Source of the DNA: Streptomyces sp. NBC_00568
GTDB lineage: Bacteria; Actinomycetota; Actinomycetes; Streptomycetales; Streptomycetaceae
Assembly: GCF_026341855.1 (NCBI RefSeq)
Contig: NZ_JAPENW010000001.1
Span: 1,798,001 to 1,862,000 of the forward strand
Length of the DNA: 64,000 nt
Direction of reading: 5' to 3'
Under the pieces are notes generated by a model. That model ran no database searches. It worked only from the letters and a program-made list of their open reading frames with translations, and had not been told where the DNA came from. How positions within the stretch are numbered: position 1 is the stretch's first letter; every line of letters begins with the position of its first letter. The position numbers were made by a program, and so were the translations under genes. Of the stretch, positions 1-7,836 are shown piece by piece.

Positions 1-45
1 CTCCTGCCGGTGGGCGACGGCCTGCTGTGCGCGGTCAAGCGCTGA
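1..45 (+). CDS. C-terminal end of a probable O-methyltransferase (partial)
   Basis: Only the last 14 codons and a TGA stop lie in the window. The tail reads LLPVGDGLLCAVKR. A closing strand with the pattern LPVGDGL followed by a basic last residue is typical of SAM-dependent O-methyltransferases of the catechol/caffeoyl-CoA family. The identification rests on this short tail alone, so it is tentative. The gene runs on the plus strand and enters from the left edge. Confidence 0.45.
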   Translation, partial: LLPVGDGLLCAVKR

Positions 46-211
46 CCCGGCCGCCCGGACCGTTTCCCGTCGCACGCCGCTGACCAGGCCGTACGCCCCT
101 TCCGGTGGCTGCCGGACAACCGGCGCGGCCGTCCCCGCGCCCCGGAAAGACAACTTCCCCGGCACCATGTGCGGTACCGGGGAAGCCGAAGAGGTATGGG
201 CGCGTTCCGCG

Positions 212-379
212 TCAGCCGACGACCTTCTTGAGGGCGTCGCCGAGCGCGTCCGCCTCGTCAGGGGTCAGCTCGACGACGAGCCGACCGCCGCCTTCGAGCG
301 GAACGCGCATGACGATGCCCCGCCCCTCCTTGGTCACCTCGAGCGGGCCATCGCCCGTCCGCGGCTTCATGGCCGCCAT
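212..379 (-). CDS. DUF3117 domain protein
   Basis: A 55-residue protein that begins MAAMKPRTGDGPLEVTKEG and matches the actinobacterial DUF3117 family along its whole length. The ATG at 379 is preferred over an upstream in-frame start because a GGAAGGGG ribosome site sits just before it and the family begins at this point. The family has no established function. Its mycobacterial counterpart lies close to tag, a DivIVA-like gene and folP2, the same neighbours as here. I see no membrane segment or catalytic motif. Confidence 0.85.
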   Translation of the reverse strand: MAAMKPRTGDGPLEVTKEGRGIVMRVPLEGGGRLVVELTPDEADALGDALKKVVG

Positions 380-697
380 GCTCGTTCCCCTTCCTGAAAC
401 CAGCTCATCGTCGCCGACGGCCCCCTCGGAGGGCACGCACGTCCTCTCATAGGACACACGTCACCGGCATCGAACACATTGCTTCCAGGCCATTATCCCG
501 CATCTCAGGACCCGATGACCAACATCAGTCGGCATCGCTTGCGCAACGCGCTTGAGCAAAACCACTCAATTCGGCGATGTGGCTGCGATACTGCGCCGCC
601 GCATGGACTTCCACGGCTCGGAATTCTTTGACGCAGGTCACATGTCGGCCCCGCGCCACCGCCGGTGATCTCCGCCATGCTGTCATCTGACGCAGGA

Positions 698-713
698 CGT
701 ACCGCCCGGTACG
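698..713. promoter_or_regulatory. Inverted repeat upstream of the enoyl-CoA hydratase gene
   Basis: CGTACC and GGTACG form a perfect inverted repeat separated by GCCC. Its right end lies 30 bp before the start codon at 744, where a repressor would block transcription. Palindromes of this size and position are typical of TetR-family operators for acyl-CoA genes, but no regulator gene is adjacent. The stretch 458-743 holds no gene that I can support. Confidence 0.4.
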
Positions 714-743
714 ACGGAGCCGCGACACCGGAGGGGACCCACC

Positions 744-1547
744 ATGGCCGACACCGTGCTCTACGAGGTGAGCGACGGACTCGCGACCATCACGCTGAAC
801 CGCCCCGAGGCGATGAACGCGATGAACACCGAGACCAAGGTCGCCTTCCGGGACGCGGCGCAGGCGGCCGCGTCGGACGACGCCGTGCGGGCGATCCTGC
901 TGACCGCCGCCGGGGACCGGGCGTTCTGCGTCGGGCAGGACCTCAAGGAGCACATCGGGCTGCTGGCCGCCGACAAGCAGTCGGGGTCGGGCCGGACGAT
1001 GAGCACCGTGCGCGAGCACTACAACCCCATCGTGCGGGCGCTGACCGGGGCCGCGAAGCCCGTGGTGGCCGGGGTCAACGGCGTCGCGGCCGGGGCCGGC
1101 TTCGGTTTCGCGCTCGCCGCGGACTATCGCGTCGTCGCCGACACGGCCGCCTTCAACACGTCCTTCGCCGGAGTCGCGCTGACCGCCGACTCGGGGATCT
1201 CCTGGACGCTGCCCCGGGTCATCGGCCCGAGCCGCGCCGCCGACCTGCTGCTCTTCCCGCGCAGCATCGGCGCGCAGGAGGCGTACGAGCTGGGTATCGC
1301 GAACCGGCTGGTTCCGTCCGCCGAACTGCATGCCGAGGCGGAGAAGGTGGCGCGGGCGCTGGCCTCGGGGCCGACGCTGGCGTACGCCGCGCTGAAGGAG
1401 TCCCTCGCGTTCGGACTCACCCACTCGCTGGACGAGACCCTGGAGAAGGAGGACGAGCTCCAGGCGCGGGCCGGCGCCTCCGAGGACCACACCATCGCGG
1501 TCCAGGCGTTCGTGAACAAGGAGAAGCCGAAGTACTTGGGACGCTGA
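744..1547 (+). CDS. Enoyl-CoA hydratase/isomerase family protein (PaaG-like)
   Basis: A 267-residue crotonase-fold protein, the usual length. The oxyanion-hole segments are visible at residues 60-68 (AFCVGQDLK) and 110-120 (GVNGVAAGAGF). The active-site region around 138-157 has the pattern F-x-x-V-x-L-x-x-D-S-G-x-x-W-x-LPR. This resembles PaaG-type ring isomerases, with Asp149 in place of the second catalytic Glu of classical hydratases. It probably acts in the cytoplasm on an acyl- or aryl-CoA; the substrate is unknown. The ATG is supported by a GGAGGGG ribosome site. A palindrome at 698-713 may control it, and a hairpin at 1554-1597 follows it. Confidence 0.85.
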   Translation: MADTVLYEVSDGLATITLNRPEAMNAMNTETKVAFRDAAQAAASDDAVRAILLTAAGDRAFCVGQDLKEHIGLLAADKQSGSGRTMSTVREHYNPIVRALTGAAKPVVAGVNGVAAGAGFGFALAADYRVVADTAAFNTSFAGVALTADSGISWTLPRVIGPSRAADLLLFPRSIGAQEAYELGIANRLVPSAELHAEAEKVARALASGPTLAYAALKESLAFGLTHSLDETLEKEDELQARAGASEDHTIAVQAFVNKEKPKYLGR

Positions 1548-1553
1548 CGGTCC

Positions 1554-1597
1554 GGGAGCGGGCGCCGCGGCCGTCCGCGGCCGGTGGCGCGGCTCCC
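1554..1597. terminator. GC-rich hairpin between convergent genes
   Basis: The outer arms GGGAGC and GCTCCC enclose further complementary GC-rich segments. It lies just after the enoyl-CoA hydratase stop and faces the convergent tag gene. There is no T-tract, as is common for Streptomyces terminators. The rest of the gap to 1712 holds a 16-bp direct repeat (1644-1659 and 1676-1691) and no gene. Confidence 0.5.
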
Positions 1598-1712
1598 TGT
1601 GCCCCTCGTGGCCCGCGGCACCGCCCCTGTGCCCCTCTGGCCGGGCGCCGCTCCCCGCGCGTCCCCGTGGCCCTCGGCGCCGCTCCCCGCGTTCTCGGGA
1701 GGGTGCCGCCGA

Positions 1713-2294
1713 TCACGGGGCGTCGCGCACCGCGCAGTCCACCAGATGGTCGTTCACCAGGCCGCACGCCTGCATCAGGGCGTACGCCGTCGTCGGGCCC
1801 ACGAAGCGGATGCCGCGCTTCTTGAGGGCCTTGGAGAGGGCGGTCGACCCGTCGGTGACGGCCGGCACGTCCGAGAGCTTCGTCGGCGCCGGACGGGCGG
1901 CGGGGTCGGGGGCGAAGGACCAGATCAGCTCGTCCAGCTCGCCCGGTGACCAGTCGGCCAGCACGCGCGCGTTGGCGACGGTCGCGCGGATCTTGGCGCC
2001 GTTGCGGATGATCCCCGGGTCGGCGAGCAGGCGCTCCTCGTCGGCCTCCGTGAAGGTCGCGACCTTGGCGATCTCGAAGTCCGCGAAGGCCGCGCGGAAG
2101 CCGGACCGGCGGCGCAGGATGGTGATCCAGGACAGCCCCGACTGGAAGGCCTCCAGGCACAGGCGCTCGTAGAGGGCGTCGTCGCCGTGGACGGCCCGGC
2201 CCCACTCCTCGTCGTGGTAGGCCACGTAGTCCTCGGTGGACAGCGCCCAGGGGCAGCGCAGGGCGCCGTCGGGTCCGGCCAGCGCGTCGCTCAC
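1713..2294 (-). CDS. tag: DNA-3-methyladenine glycosylase I
   Basis: A 193-residue protein of typical TagI length. It excises 3-methyladenine from alkylated DNA in base excision repair. Diagnostic segments are the N-terminal CPWAL, the YHDEEWG box near residue 27, the EAFQSGLSW motif near 48 and the LSK.LKKRG.RFVGPTTAYA block near the C-terminus. The zinc-ligand pattern of the family (N-terminal Cys plus C-terminal His and Cys in VNDHLVDC) is visible. The start is GTG at 2294 and overlaps the stop of the DivIVA-like gene in a GTGA, so the two are probably translationally coupled. Confidence 0.93.
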   Translation of the reverse strand: MSDALAGPDGALRCPWALSTEDYVAYHDEEWGRAVHGDDALYERLCLEAFQSGLSWITILRRRSGFRAAFADFEIAKVATFTEADEERLLADPGIIRNGAKIRATVANARVLADWSPGELDELIWSFAPDPAARPAPTKLSDVPAVTDGSTALSKALKKRGIRFVGPTTAYALMQACGLVNDHLVDCAVRDAP

Positions 2295-2641
2295 TGCCCG
2301 TCCTCCGGGTGCTTGCGCAGCGAGGTGGTGTGGCTCGCCGCGCGGGCACCGGCGAGCGCGGTCTCCAGGTCGGCGATCCGGGCGTCCCGCTCGCCGATCT
2401 CGGCGCCGAGCCGGCCGAGGGCGTCGTCGACGTCCGCCATGCGGTAGCCGCGCACGGCGACGGGGAAGCGCAGCGCGTCCACGTCACCGCGCTGCACCGG
2501 GCGGTCGTACGGCAGCGGATCCCGGAGGATCTCGGGCTCGGCGTCGGGAAGGGGGGTGCTCTCGCCGCCGCCCACCACGGACAGGGTGACCGCGGCGACC
2601 ACGACGGCGAGCGCGACGACCAGGAACAAGAACATGAACAT
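2291..2641 (-). CDS. DivIVA-domain small membrane protein
   Basis: A 116-residue protein with one N-terminal membrane segment (about residues 2-24) and a short linker. A DivIVA-like segment follows (about 45-95), containing FPVAVRGYRMADVDDAL and a short coiled coil, LGAEIGERDARIADLETAL. DivIVA-type proteins sense membrane curvature and organise polar growth in actinobacteria, but the job of this small single-pass form is unknown. I chose ATG 2641 because the protein then begins at the membrane segment; longer in-frame starts add a basic tail without a ribosome site. It is followed directly by tag and divergent from folP2, an arrangement also found in mycobacteria. Confidence 0.8.
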   Translation of the reverse strand: MFMFLFLVVALAVVVAAVTLSVVGGGESTPLPDAEPEILRDPLPYDRPVQRGDVDALRFPVAVRGYRMADVDDALGRLGAEIGERDARIADLETALAGARAASHTTSLRKHPEDGQ

Positions 2642-2814
2642 CGCTGAGGTCCCCACGCTCTGGTGCCGGCGCGGGTCGCGTCGGCGCGAAAGTACTGATG
2701 CTGACGAAAGCGGTCTGACGCTGCAAGTGTCAGGCTCCGATCGTGCCATGCGAGTCTGACAGTTAGGGTCGCAGGCGGCTCATCAGCGGCACTTACTGGG
2801 AGAGGTCATAGGGG

Positions 2815-3675
2815 ATGCTCAGGCTGGGCAGGCGTGAATTCGACGCGCACGAACCGGTGATCATGGCGATCGTGAACCGGACCCCGGACTCCTTCTACGA
2901 CCAAGGAGCCACCTTCCGCGACGAGCCCGCCCTCGCTCGCGTGGAGCAGGCGGTGTCCGAGGGCGCCGCCATCATCGACATCGGCGGGGTCAAGGCCGGG
3001 CCGGGCGAAGAGGTGACGGCCGAGGAGGAGGCGCGCCGGACGGTCGGCTTCGTCGCCGAGGTGCGCCGCCGCTTCCCCGACGTGATCATCAGCGTCGACA
3101 CCTGGCGGCACGAGGTCGGCGAGGCGGTCTGCGAGGCCGGTGCCGATCTGCTCAACGACGCCTGGGGCGGGGTCGATCCGCGCCTGGCGGAGGTGGCCGC
3201 CCGCTACCGGGTGGGGCTGGTGTGCACGCACGCCGGGGAGTCGGAGCCGCGGACGCGCCCGCACCGGGTCGCGTACGACGACGTGATGGCCGACATCCTG
3301 CGGGTCACGCTCGGCCTGGCGGAGCGCGCGGTCGCCCTGGGGGTGCCCCGCGAGTCGGTGCTGATCGATCCCGGGCACGACTTCGGGAAGAACACCCGGC
3401 ACAGCCTGGAGGCGACGCGGCGGCTGGGAGAGATGGTCTCCACGGGGTGGCCGGTTCTCGTCTCCCTCTCCAACAAGGACTTCGTGGGCGAGACGCTCGA
3501 CAGGCCGGTCAAGGAGCGGGTCGTCGGGACCCTGGCGACGACCGCCGTCTCGGCGTGGCTGGGGGCGCAGGTGTACCGCGTCCACGAGGTCGCGGAGACG
3601 CGTCAGGTGCTGGACATGGTGGCGTCGATCGCCGGACACAGGCCGCCGGCGGTGGCCCGGCGGGGGCTGGCGTAG
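2815..3675 (+). CDS. folP2: FolP2-type dihydropteroate synthase paralogue
   Basis: A 286-residue TIM-barrel protein of the dihydropteroate synthase family. The N-terminal loop reads MAIVNRTPDSFYDQG, whereas canonical FolP has a GI.NVTPDSFSDGG pattern. Other blocks are IDIGGVKAGPGEEV, VISVDTWR, LLNDAWGG, LIDPGHDFGKN and LSNKDFVGE. These variants match the mycobacterial FolP2 paralogue, which is reported not to replace FolP1 in folate synthesis. The true role is therefore open even though the pterin-binding fold is clear. A GGGAGAGG ribosome site precedes ATG 2815. It is divergent from the DivIVA-like gene and convergent with the LOG gene. Confidence 0.85.
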   Translation: MLRLGRREFDAHEPVIMAIVNRTPDSFYDQGATFRDEPALARVEQAVSEGAAIIDIGGVKAGPGEEVTAEEEARRTVGFVAEVRRRFPDVIISVDTWRHEVGEAVCEAGADLLNDAWGGVDPRLAEVAARYRVGLVCTHAGESEPRTRPHRVAYDDVMADILRVTLGLAERAVALGVPRESVLIDPGHDFGKNTRHSLEATRRLGEMVSTGWPVLVSLSNKDFVGETLDRPVKERVVGTLATTAVSAWLGAQVYRVHEVAETRQVLDMVASIAGHRPPAVARRGLA

Positions 3676-3733
3676 CGGACGGACCGCGCGAGGGCGCCGG
3701 GGCGGTGCGCGGGTCGCCATGAGCCCCCCCGTG

Positions 3734-3779
3734 GACGGGCAGCGGAGGGGCCGCCGTCTCAGCCCCTCCGCCGCCCGTC
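3734..3779. terminator. Strong stem-loop between folP2 and the LOG gene
   Basis: GACGGGC plus CGGAGGGG pair with CCCCTCCG plus GCCCGTC, giving a stem of about 16 bp with one mismatch and a loop of about 12 nt. It lies between convergent genes and is well placed to act on both strands. Confidence 0.65.
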
Positions 3780-3836
3780 GTCAGTCCCTGCCCGGCCCGC
3801 GGCCGCTCCCCTGCCGAGGAGAGGCCGGACCGGGTG

Positions 3837-4595
3837 CTAGCGGCCGGCCTCCTTCGACACCAGCGCCACCGCCTCGTCCACGTCGTCCGTGAGGTGGAAC
3901 AGGAGCAGGTCCTTCTCCGAGGCCTTGCCCTGGGCGATCAGGGTGTTCTTGAGCCAGTCGACGAGGCCGCCCCAGTACTCCGTGCCGAACAGCACGATGG
4001 GGAAGCGGGTGACTTTCTGGGTCTGGACCAGGGTGAGCGCCTCGAAGAGTTCGTCGAGGGTGCCGAGGCCGCCGGGCAGGACCACGAAGCCCTGCGCGTA
4101 CTTCACGAACATCATTTTCCGGACGAAGAAGTACCGGAAGTTCAGGCCGATGTCGACGTACTGGTTCAGCCCCTGCTCGAAGGGGAGCTCGATGCCGAGG
4201 CCGACGGAGATGCCCTTGGCCTCGCAGGCGCCCTTGTTCGCCGCCTCCATGGCGCCCGGCCCACCGCCGGTGATGACGGCCCAGCCGGCCTCCACGAGCA
4301 TGCGGCCGAGCTGTACGCCCGTCTCGTACTCCGGCGAGCCCGGCTTGGTCCTGGCCGAGCCGAACACGCTGATGGCAGGCGGCAGTTCGGCCAGGGTGCC
4401 GAAGCCCTCGATGAACTCCGACTGGATGCGCAGAACGCGCCAGGGGTCGGTGTGCACCCAGTCCGACGGGGCCCGCTCGTCCAGCAGCCGCTGATCCGTC
4501 GTGCTCGCCTGCACCTGATCCCGCCTGCGCAGCACCGGGCCCAGCCGCTGCTCCTCCGGTGGCCGCTTCTTGCCCTCCGGGTTGCCAGTAGCCAT
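3837..4595 (-). CDS. LOG family protein (TIGR00730 type)
   Basis: A 252-residue Rossmann-like protein of the lysine-decarboxylase-like/LOG family. The nucleotide-binding signature PGGLGTLDE lies at residues 174-182. SVFGSAR at 76-82 and GGGPGAMEA at 110-118 are the other family blocks. LOG proteins release free cytokinin-like bases from nucleoside 5-monophosphates, and bacterial members often act as nucleotide phosphoribohydrolases; the substrate here is not known. ATG 4595 is chosen over the GTG six bases upstream because the GGAGG site is 8 nt from the ATG but only 2 nt from the GTG. In mycobacteria a homologue also sits beside folP2. Confidence 0.88.
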   Translation of the reverse strand: MATGNPEGKKRPPEEQRLGPVLRRRDQVQASTTDQRLLDERAPSDWVHTDPWRVLRIQSEFIEGFGTLAELPPAISVFGSARTKPGSPEYETGVQLGRMLVEAGWAVITGGGPGAMEAANKGACEAKGISVGLGIELPFEQGLNQYVDIGLNFRYFFVRKMMFVKYAQGFVVLPGGLGTLDELFEALTLVQTQKVTRFPIVLFGTEYWGGLVDWLKNTLIAQGKASEKDLLLFHLTDDVDEAVALVSKEAGR

Positions 4596-4735
4596 GTCCA
4601 CTCCCTCCGCGTACGGATCTCCCCCGCCCCGGCCGAGGCCGGAGCGGGGGAAGGTCGTTCCGCCCCAGGGTAGATCTCCGCTGGTTACGGCGGGGGGACG
4701 TGGGCATGTCCGCCATGAACCGCCAACGGGACGCC

Positions 4736-5815
4736 TCAGGCGGTGAGCCAGTCGCGCAGCCGCTCCTCACCCGCGAGGATCTTGGACGTTTCCACCCTTT
4801 CGTCCCGCTTGTGCGCCAAGTGGGGATTCCCGGGGCCGTAGTTGACCGCCGGAACGCCGAGCCGGCTGAAACGGGAGACGTCCGTCCAGCCGTACTTGGG
4901 CTGCGGGGTGCCCCCGACCGCCTCGATGAAGGCGGCTGCGGCCGGGTGGGAGAGGCCGGGAAGAGCGGCACCGCTGTGGTCGTCGACGACGAACTCGTCC
5001 ACGCCGCAGTCGGCGAAGACCTGGCGGACGTGCTCGATCGCCTCCTCCTCGGTGCGGTCGGGCGCGTAGCGGAAATTGACCGTGACGACGCACTCGTCGG
5101 GGATGACATTGCCCGCGACACCGCCCGAGATGCCCACCGCGTTCAGGCCCTCGCGGTACTCCAGGCCGTCGATCACCGGGTAGCGCGGCTCGTACGCGGC
5201 CAGCGCGGCCAGGATCGGGGAGGCCGCGTGGATCGCGTTCGAACCCATCCAGCTGCGGGCGGAGTGGGCCCGCTCGCCCTTGGTCTTCAGCAGTACCCGC
5301 AGCGTGCCCTGGCAGCCGCCCTCGACCTGCCCGTCGGAGGGCTCCAGGAGGACCGCGAAGTCGCCCTGCAGCCATTCGGGGTGGGCTTCGGACACATGCT
5401 TCAGCCCGTTCAGGTGGGCCGCGACCTCTTCGTTGTCGTAGAAGACGAAGGTGAGGTCCCGGTTGGGTTCGGGGACGGTGGCCGCGATACGGAGCTGGAC
5501 CGCGACGCCCGACTTCATGTCGCAGGTGCCGCAGCCCCACAGCACGCCGTCCTCGTCGAGGCGCGAGGGCACGTTGTCCGCGATGGGCACCGTGTCGATG
5601 TGGCCGGCGAGGACGACCCGCTCGGCGCGGCCCAGGTTCGTGCGTGCCACGACGTTGTTGCCGTACCGGTCGACCGTCAGATGCGGCAGGGCGCGCAGGG
5701 CGGCCTCCACGGCGTCCGCGAGCGGCTTCTCGTTGCCGCTCTCCGAGGGGAAGTCGACGAGCTGCGCGGTGAGCTCGGCTGCGTCCAGGGTGAGGTCAAG
5801 CGGGGTGTCGGCCAT
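4736..5815 (-). CDS. dapE: Succinyl-diaminopimelate desuccinylase
   Basis: A 359-residue M20-family metallohydrolase. It removes succinate from N-succinyl-LL-diaminopimelate in the lysine and peptidoglycan-precursor pathway. Metal and catalytic residues are visible: His72 and Asp74 in AGHIDTVP, Asp99 in CDMKSG and Glu129/Glu130 in DNEE. A dimerisation domain lies in the middle (about 175-290) and a late metal histidine is in GPGNPHLAH. The ATG at 5815 is where the family begins; an upstream in-frame extension overlaps the divergent gene and is not credible. A dapC-type gene lies 2 kb away at 7837-8949. Confidence 0.9.
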   Translation of the reverse strand: MADTPLDLTLDAAELTAQLVDFPSESGNEKPLADAVEAALRALPHLTVDRYGNNVVARTNLGRAERVVLAGHIDTVPIADNVPSRLDEDGVLWGCGTCDMKSGVAVQLRIAATVPEPNRDLTFVFYDNEEVAAHLNGLKHVSEAHPEWLQGDFAVLLEPSDGQVEGGCQGTLRVLLKTKGERAHSARSWMGSNAIHAASPILAALAAYEPRYPVIDGLEYREGLNAVGISGGVAGNVIPDECVVTVNFRYAPDRTEEEAIEHVRQVFADCGVDEFVVDDHSGAALPGLSHPAAAAFIEAVGGTPQPKYGWTDVSRFSRLGVPAVNYGPGNPHLAHKRDERVETSKILAGEERLRDWLTA

Positions 5816-5943
5816 GCCGACGACCCTAGCGCGCCCGGCCGGGGGGTCCCGAAAGCAGCCGGATGCGGTCGTATCCCCCGGCGTCACTCCCGTTGTCCAC
5901 AGCCCCACAGTCCGCCGACAGCGGTCTCCAGTACCTTGTACGC

Positions 5944-6927
5944 GTGCCAGAGCCGTCCCCCACTCCTGTCCGGCGCCGCGGTCGCCTCCTCCGCTTCGGC
6001 GGGGCCTTCATGGTCCTGCTCGCCCTCGCGGGCTATCTCGGCGTGCAGTACCTCACGGGCGGCACCGGCGCGCCCCGGTGCAAGGTCGTCTCCGGCAAGG
6101 GCGACGGCGCGTCGTACGAGTTCACACCCGAGCAGGCGGTGAACGCGGCGACGATCTCGGCGGTCGGCACCTCCCGCCGGATGCCCGAGCGCGCGGTGGC
6201 CATCGCCCTCGCGACGGCTCTCCAGGAGTCGGGGCTGCGCAACATCCAGCACGGCGACCGGGACTCCCTCGGCCTGTTCCAGCAGCGGCCCTCGCAGGGC
6301 TGGGGCACGACGAAGCAGATCATGGACCCGACGTACGCGGCGGGCATCTTCTACGAGCACCTGGCCAAGGTGCCCGGCTATTCGCGGCTGCCCCTCACCG
6401 TCGCCGCGCAGCGCGTGCAGCGCAGCGGCTATCCGCAGGCGTACGCGAAGCACGAGCCGGACGCCACCCTGCTCGCCGCCGCCCTGACCGGTCGCGCGGC
6501 GGCCACGCTGACCTGCGAGGGGCGCCCGGACGCGACTCCGGCGGGCGGCGCCGCCCCGGTGCGGGCCGCGCTCGCGCGGGACTTCGGACGCGATGTGCTC
6601 CAGGAGGCGGGCGCCACCGTGGACGCCAAGGGTTCCTCCGCGTCGCCGGCCCCCGTCGCCCCGGCCTCCCCGAAGGCCGTCGACCGGACCGTGACGGTCC
6701 CCGTGCGCGAGGACTCCACCGCCGGGGCCGGGGTGGTCCGCCGCGGCTGGGAGCTGGCGCACTGGGCCGTGGCCAACTCCTCGGCCCTGCACATCGAGCG
6801 GGTGTCGTACGCGGGGCGCGAGTGGACCGCGGGGACCTCGGAGGGCTCGTGGCACACGGCCGACGACAAGGGCGGTGCGGCCGAAGGGAAGGCCGCGGCC
6901 GAGGTCCGTATCGTCACTGCTCAGTAG
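5944..6927 (+). CDS. Membrane-anchored lysozyme-like protein
   Basis: A 327-residue protein with a basic N-terminus, one membrane segment (about residues 20-41) and an extracellular part. Residues of about 75-165 contain a segment of the form A-LQESGLRN followed by DRDSLGLFQQRPSQGWGT. This resembles the lysozyme/transglycosylase-like fold in which the Glu would be catalytic. The remainder is Ala/Pro-rich with a C-terminal domain that I do not recognise. Close homologues are often labelled heavy metal transporter in databases, but nothing here looks like a transporter. The GTG at 5944 has a weak ribosome site, so the start is uncertain. It is divergent from dapE. Confidence 0.7.
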   Translation: MPEPSPTPVRRRGRLLRFGGAFMVLLALAGYLGVQYLTGGTGAPRCKVVSGKGDGASYEFTPEQAVNAATISAVGTSRRMPERAVAIALATALQESGLRNIQHGDRDSLGLFQQRPSQGWGTTKQIMDPTYAAGIFYEHLAKVPGYSRLPLTVAAQRVQRSGYPQAYAKHEPDATLLAAALTGRAAATLTCEGRPDATPAGGAAPVRAALARDFGRDVLQEAGATVDAKGSSASPAPVAPASPKAVDRTVTVPVREDSTAGAGVVRRGWELAHWAVANSSALHIERVSYAGREWTAGTSEGSWHTADDKGGAAEGKAAAEVRIVTAQ

Positions 6928-7288
6928 TACGGACCTTCACTCGTCAGAGGGACCGACCCTCGGCGGGCCGGTGACGGGCACCGGCCTGCGCGACCCACTC
7001 CCGCACCCGGGAAATCCCTTGAGAACAAAGGGCCGCAGGGATTCGGCGGGATACGCGGCCGGGTATTGTTTGCCCGTTTTTATCCACAACCGATAATGCG
7101 ACGCATTGCCAACTCTTTGCGTCGGGCCACCGCAACCTTCGCGGACTTCGAGCGGTAGTCACTGCGTCCGAGCCCGGAACGATCACCGCAGAGGCTCAGC
7201 GGACGGTGACGCGGTCGGTCGGCAGCCAGCCGGTCAGCCCCGGGCACGGTCGGACACTTCCCCGTTCTCTCCCGTCATAAGGAGCAAC
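6928..7288. other. Intergenic region with a possible promoter
   Basis: A 361-bp stretch without a supported gene. It is less GC-rich near 7020-7115, where a possible promoter for the secreted-protein gene lies. I see no riboswitch or strong hairpin that I recognise. Confidence 0.5.
7070..7097 (+). promoter_or_regulatory. Candidate promoter for the small secreted protein gene
   Basis: TTGCCC and GATAAT are separated by 16 bp in an AT-rich patch. If it is used, the transcript has an unusually long leader of about 185 nt before the ATG at 7289. Confidence 0.35.
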
Positions 7289-7732
7289 ATGTCCCTCCCC
7301 CTGACCCGCCGGATCGCCCGTGTCGTGCTGCTCGTCGCAGCCGGAGCGGCGCCCGTGGTCGGTGCGGCCGGCTCCGCCTGCGCGGCGGCCGAACTGCCGG
7401 CCCCCAGCCTCGGCGGGCTGACCGCCCTGGACGGGGCGAACGTCGGCAACACCGTCGACGGAGCGGCGCGGAACGTCGCCGGGATCGCCGGCAAGTCCGG
7501 CGGCGACGCGGTCAAGAAGTCCGTGCCGGCCGCGGGCAAGACCGGTGGGAAGGTCGCCAAGAAGGCGACGCCGGCCGCGCAGAAGGTGGCCGGGGACGCT
7601 GCCGGGCAGGCCGGTGGCCTCCTCGGTGACACCACGAAGTCCGCGACCGGCGGCGGCCTGCCGACGGACACCGTGACCCGGGGCGGCCTGCCGACGGAGC
7701 AGCTGCCGCTGAAGGGCCTGCCGCTGGGCTAG
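7289..7732 (+). CDS. Small secreted Ala/Gly/Lys-rich protein
   Basis: A 147-residue protein with a clear Sec signal peptide (basic start MSLPLTRRIAR, then a hydrophobic core, cleavage probably after ACAAA near residue 33). The mature part is low in complexity: alternating Gly/Ala/Lys segments (about 60-115) with repeated AGK, KKA and AGD patterns, then a tail in which GGLPT occurs twice and GLPLG ends the protein. An AAGGAG ribosome site supports ATG 7289. I know of no function. Homologues in streptomycetes are sometimes labelled ATP-binding protein, for which I see no motif. A cell-surface or wall-associated role is a guess. Confidence 0.7.
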   Translation: MSLPLTRRIARVVLLVAAGAAPVVGAAGSACAAAELPAPSLGGLTALDGANVGNTVDGAARNVAGIAGKSGGDAVKKSVPAAGKTGGKVAKKATPAAQKVAGDAAGQAGGLLGDTTKSATGGGLPTDTVTRGGLPTEQLPLKGLPLG

Positions 7733-7793
7733 GCCCTGGGCACCGCCGGAGCGCCGACGCCCCGGACGCGGGGCCCGGCGTACGCGGGCGGCG

Positions 7794-7830
7794 ACGGGGG
7801 TCCGGGGAAACGCATTCCCTGAACCCCCGT
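7794..7830. terminator. Hairpin between convergent genes
   Basis: ACGGGGGT (7794-7801) pairs with ACCCCCGT (7823-7830), and inside it GGGAA pairs with TTCCC around a 5-nt loop. It follows the secreted-protein gene and also faces the convergent dapC-type gene. Confidence 0.6.
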
Positions 7831-7836
7831 TTCGCA

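Noticed and set aside
535..660. A short minus-strand ORF (starting VTCVKEFRAVEV) between the DUF3117 and enoyl-CoA hydratase genes
   Set aside because: Third codon positions are not GC-rich, there is no ribosome site, and the region is better explained as regulatory DNA.
5944..6927. Reading the membrane protein as a heavy metal transporter
   Set aside because: It has only one membrane segment and no metal-binding motif. The central part looks like a lysozyme-type fold instead.
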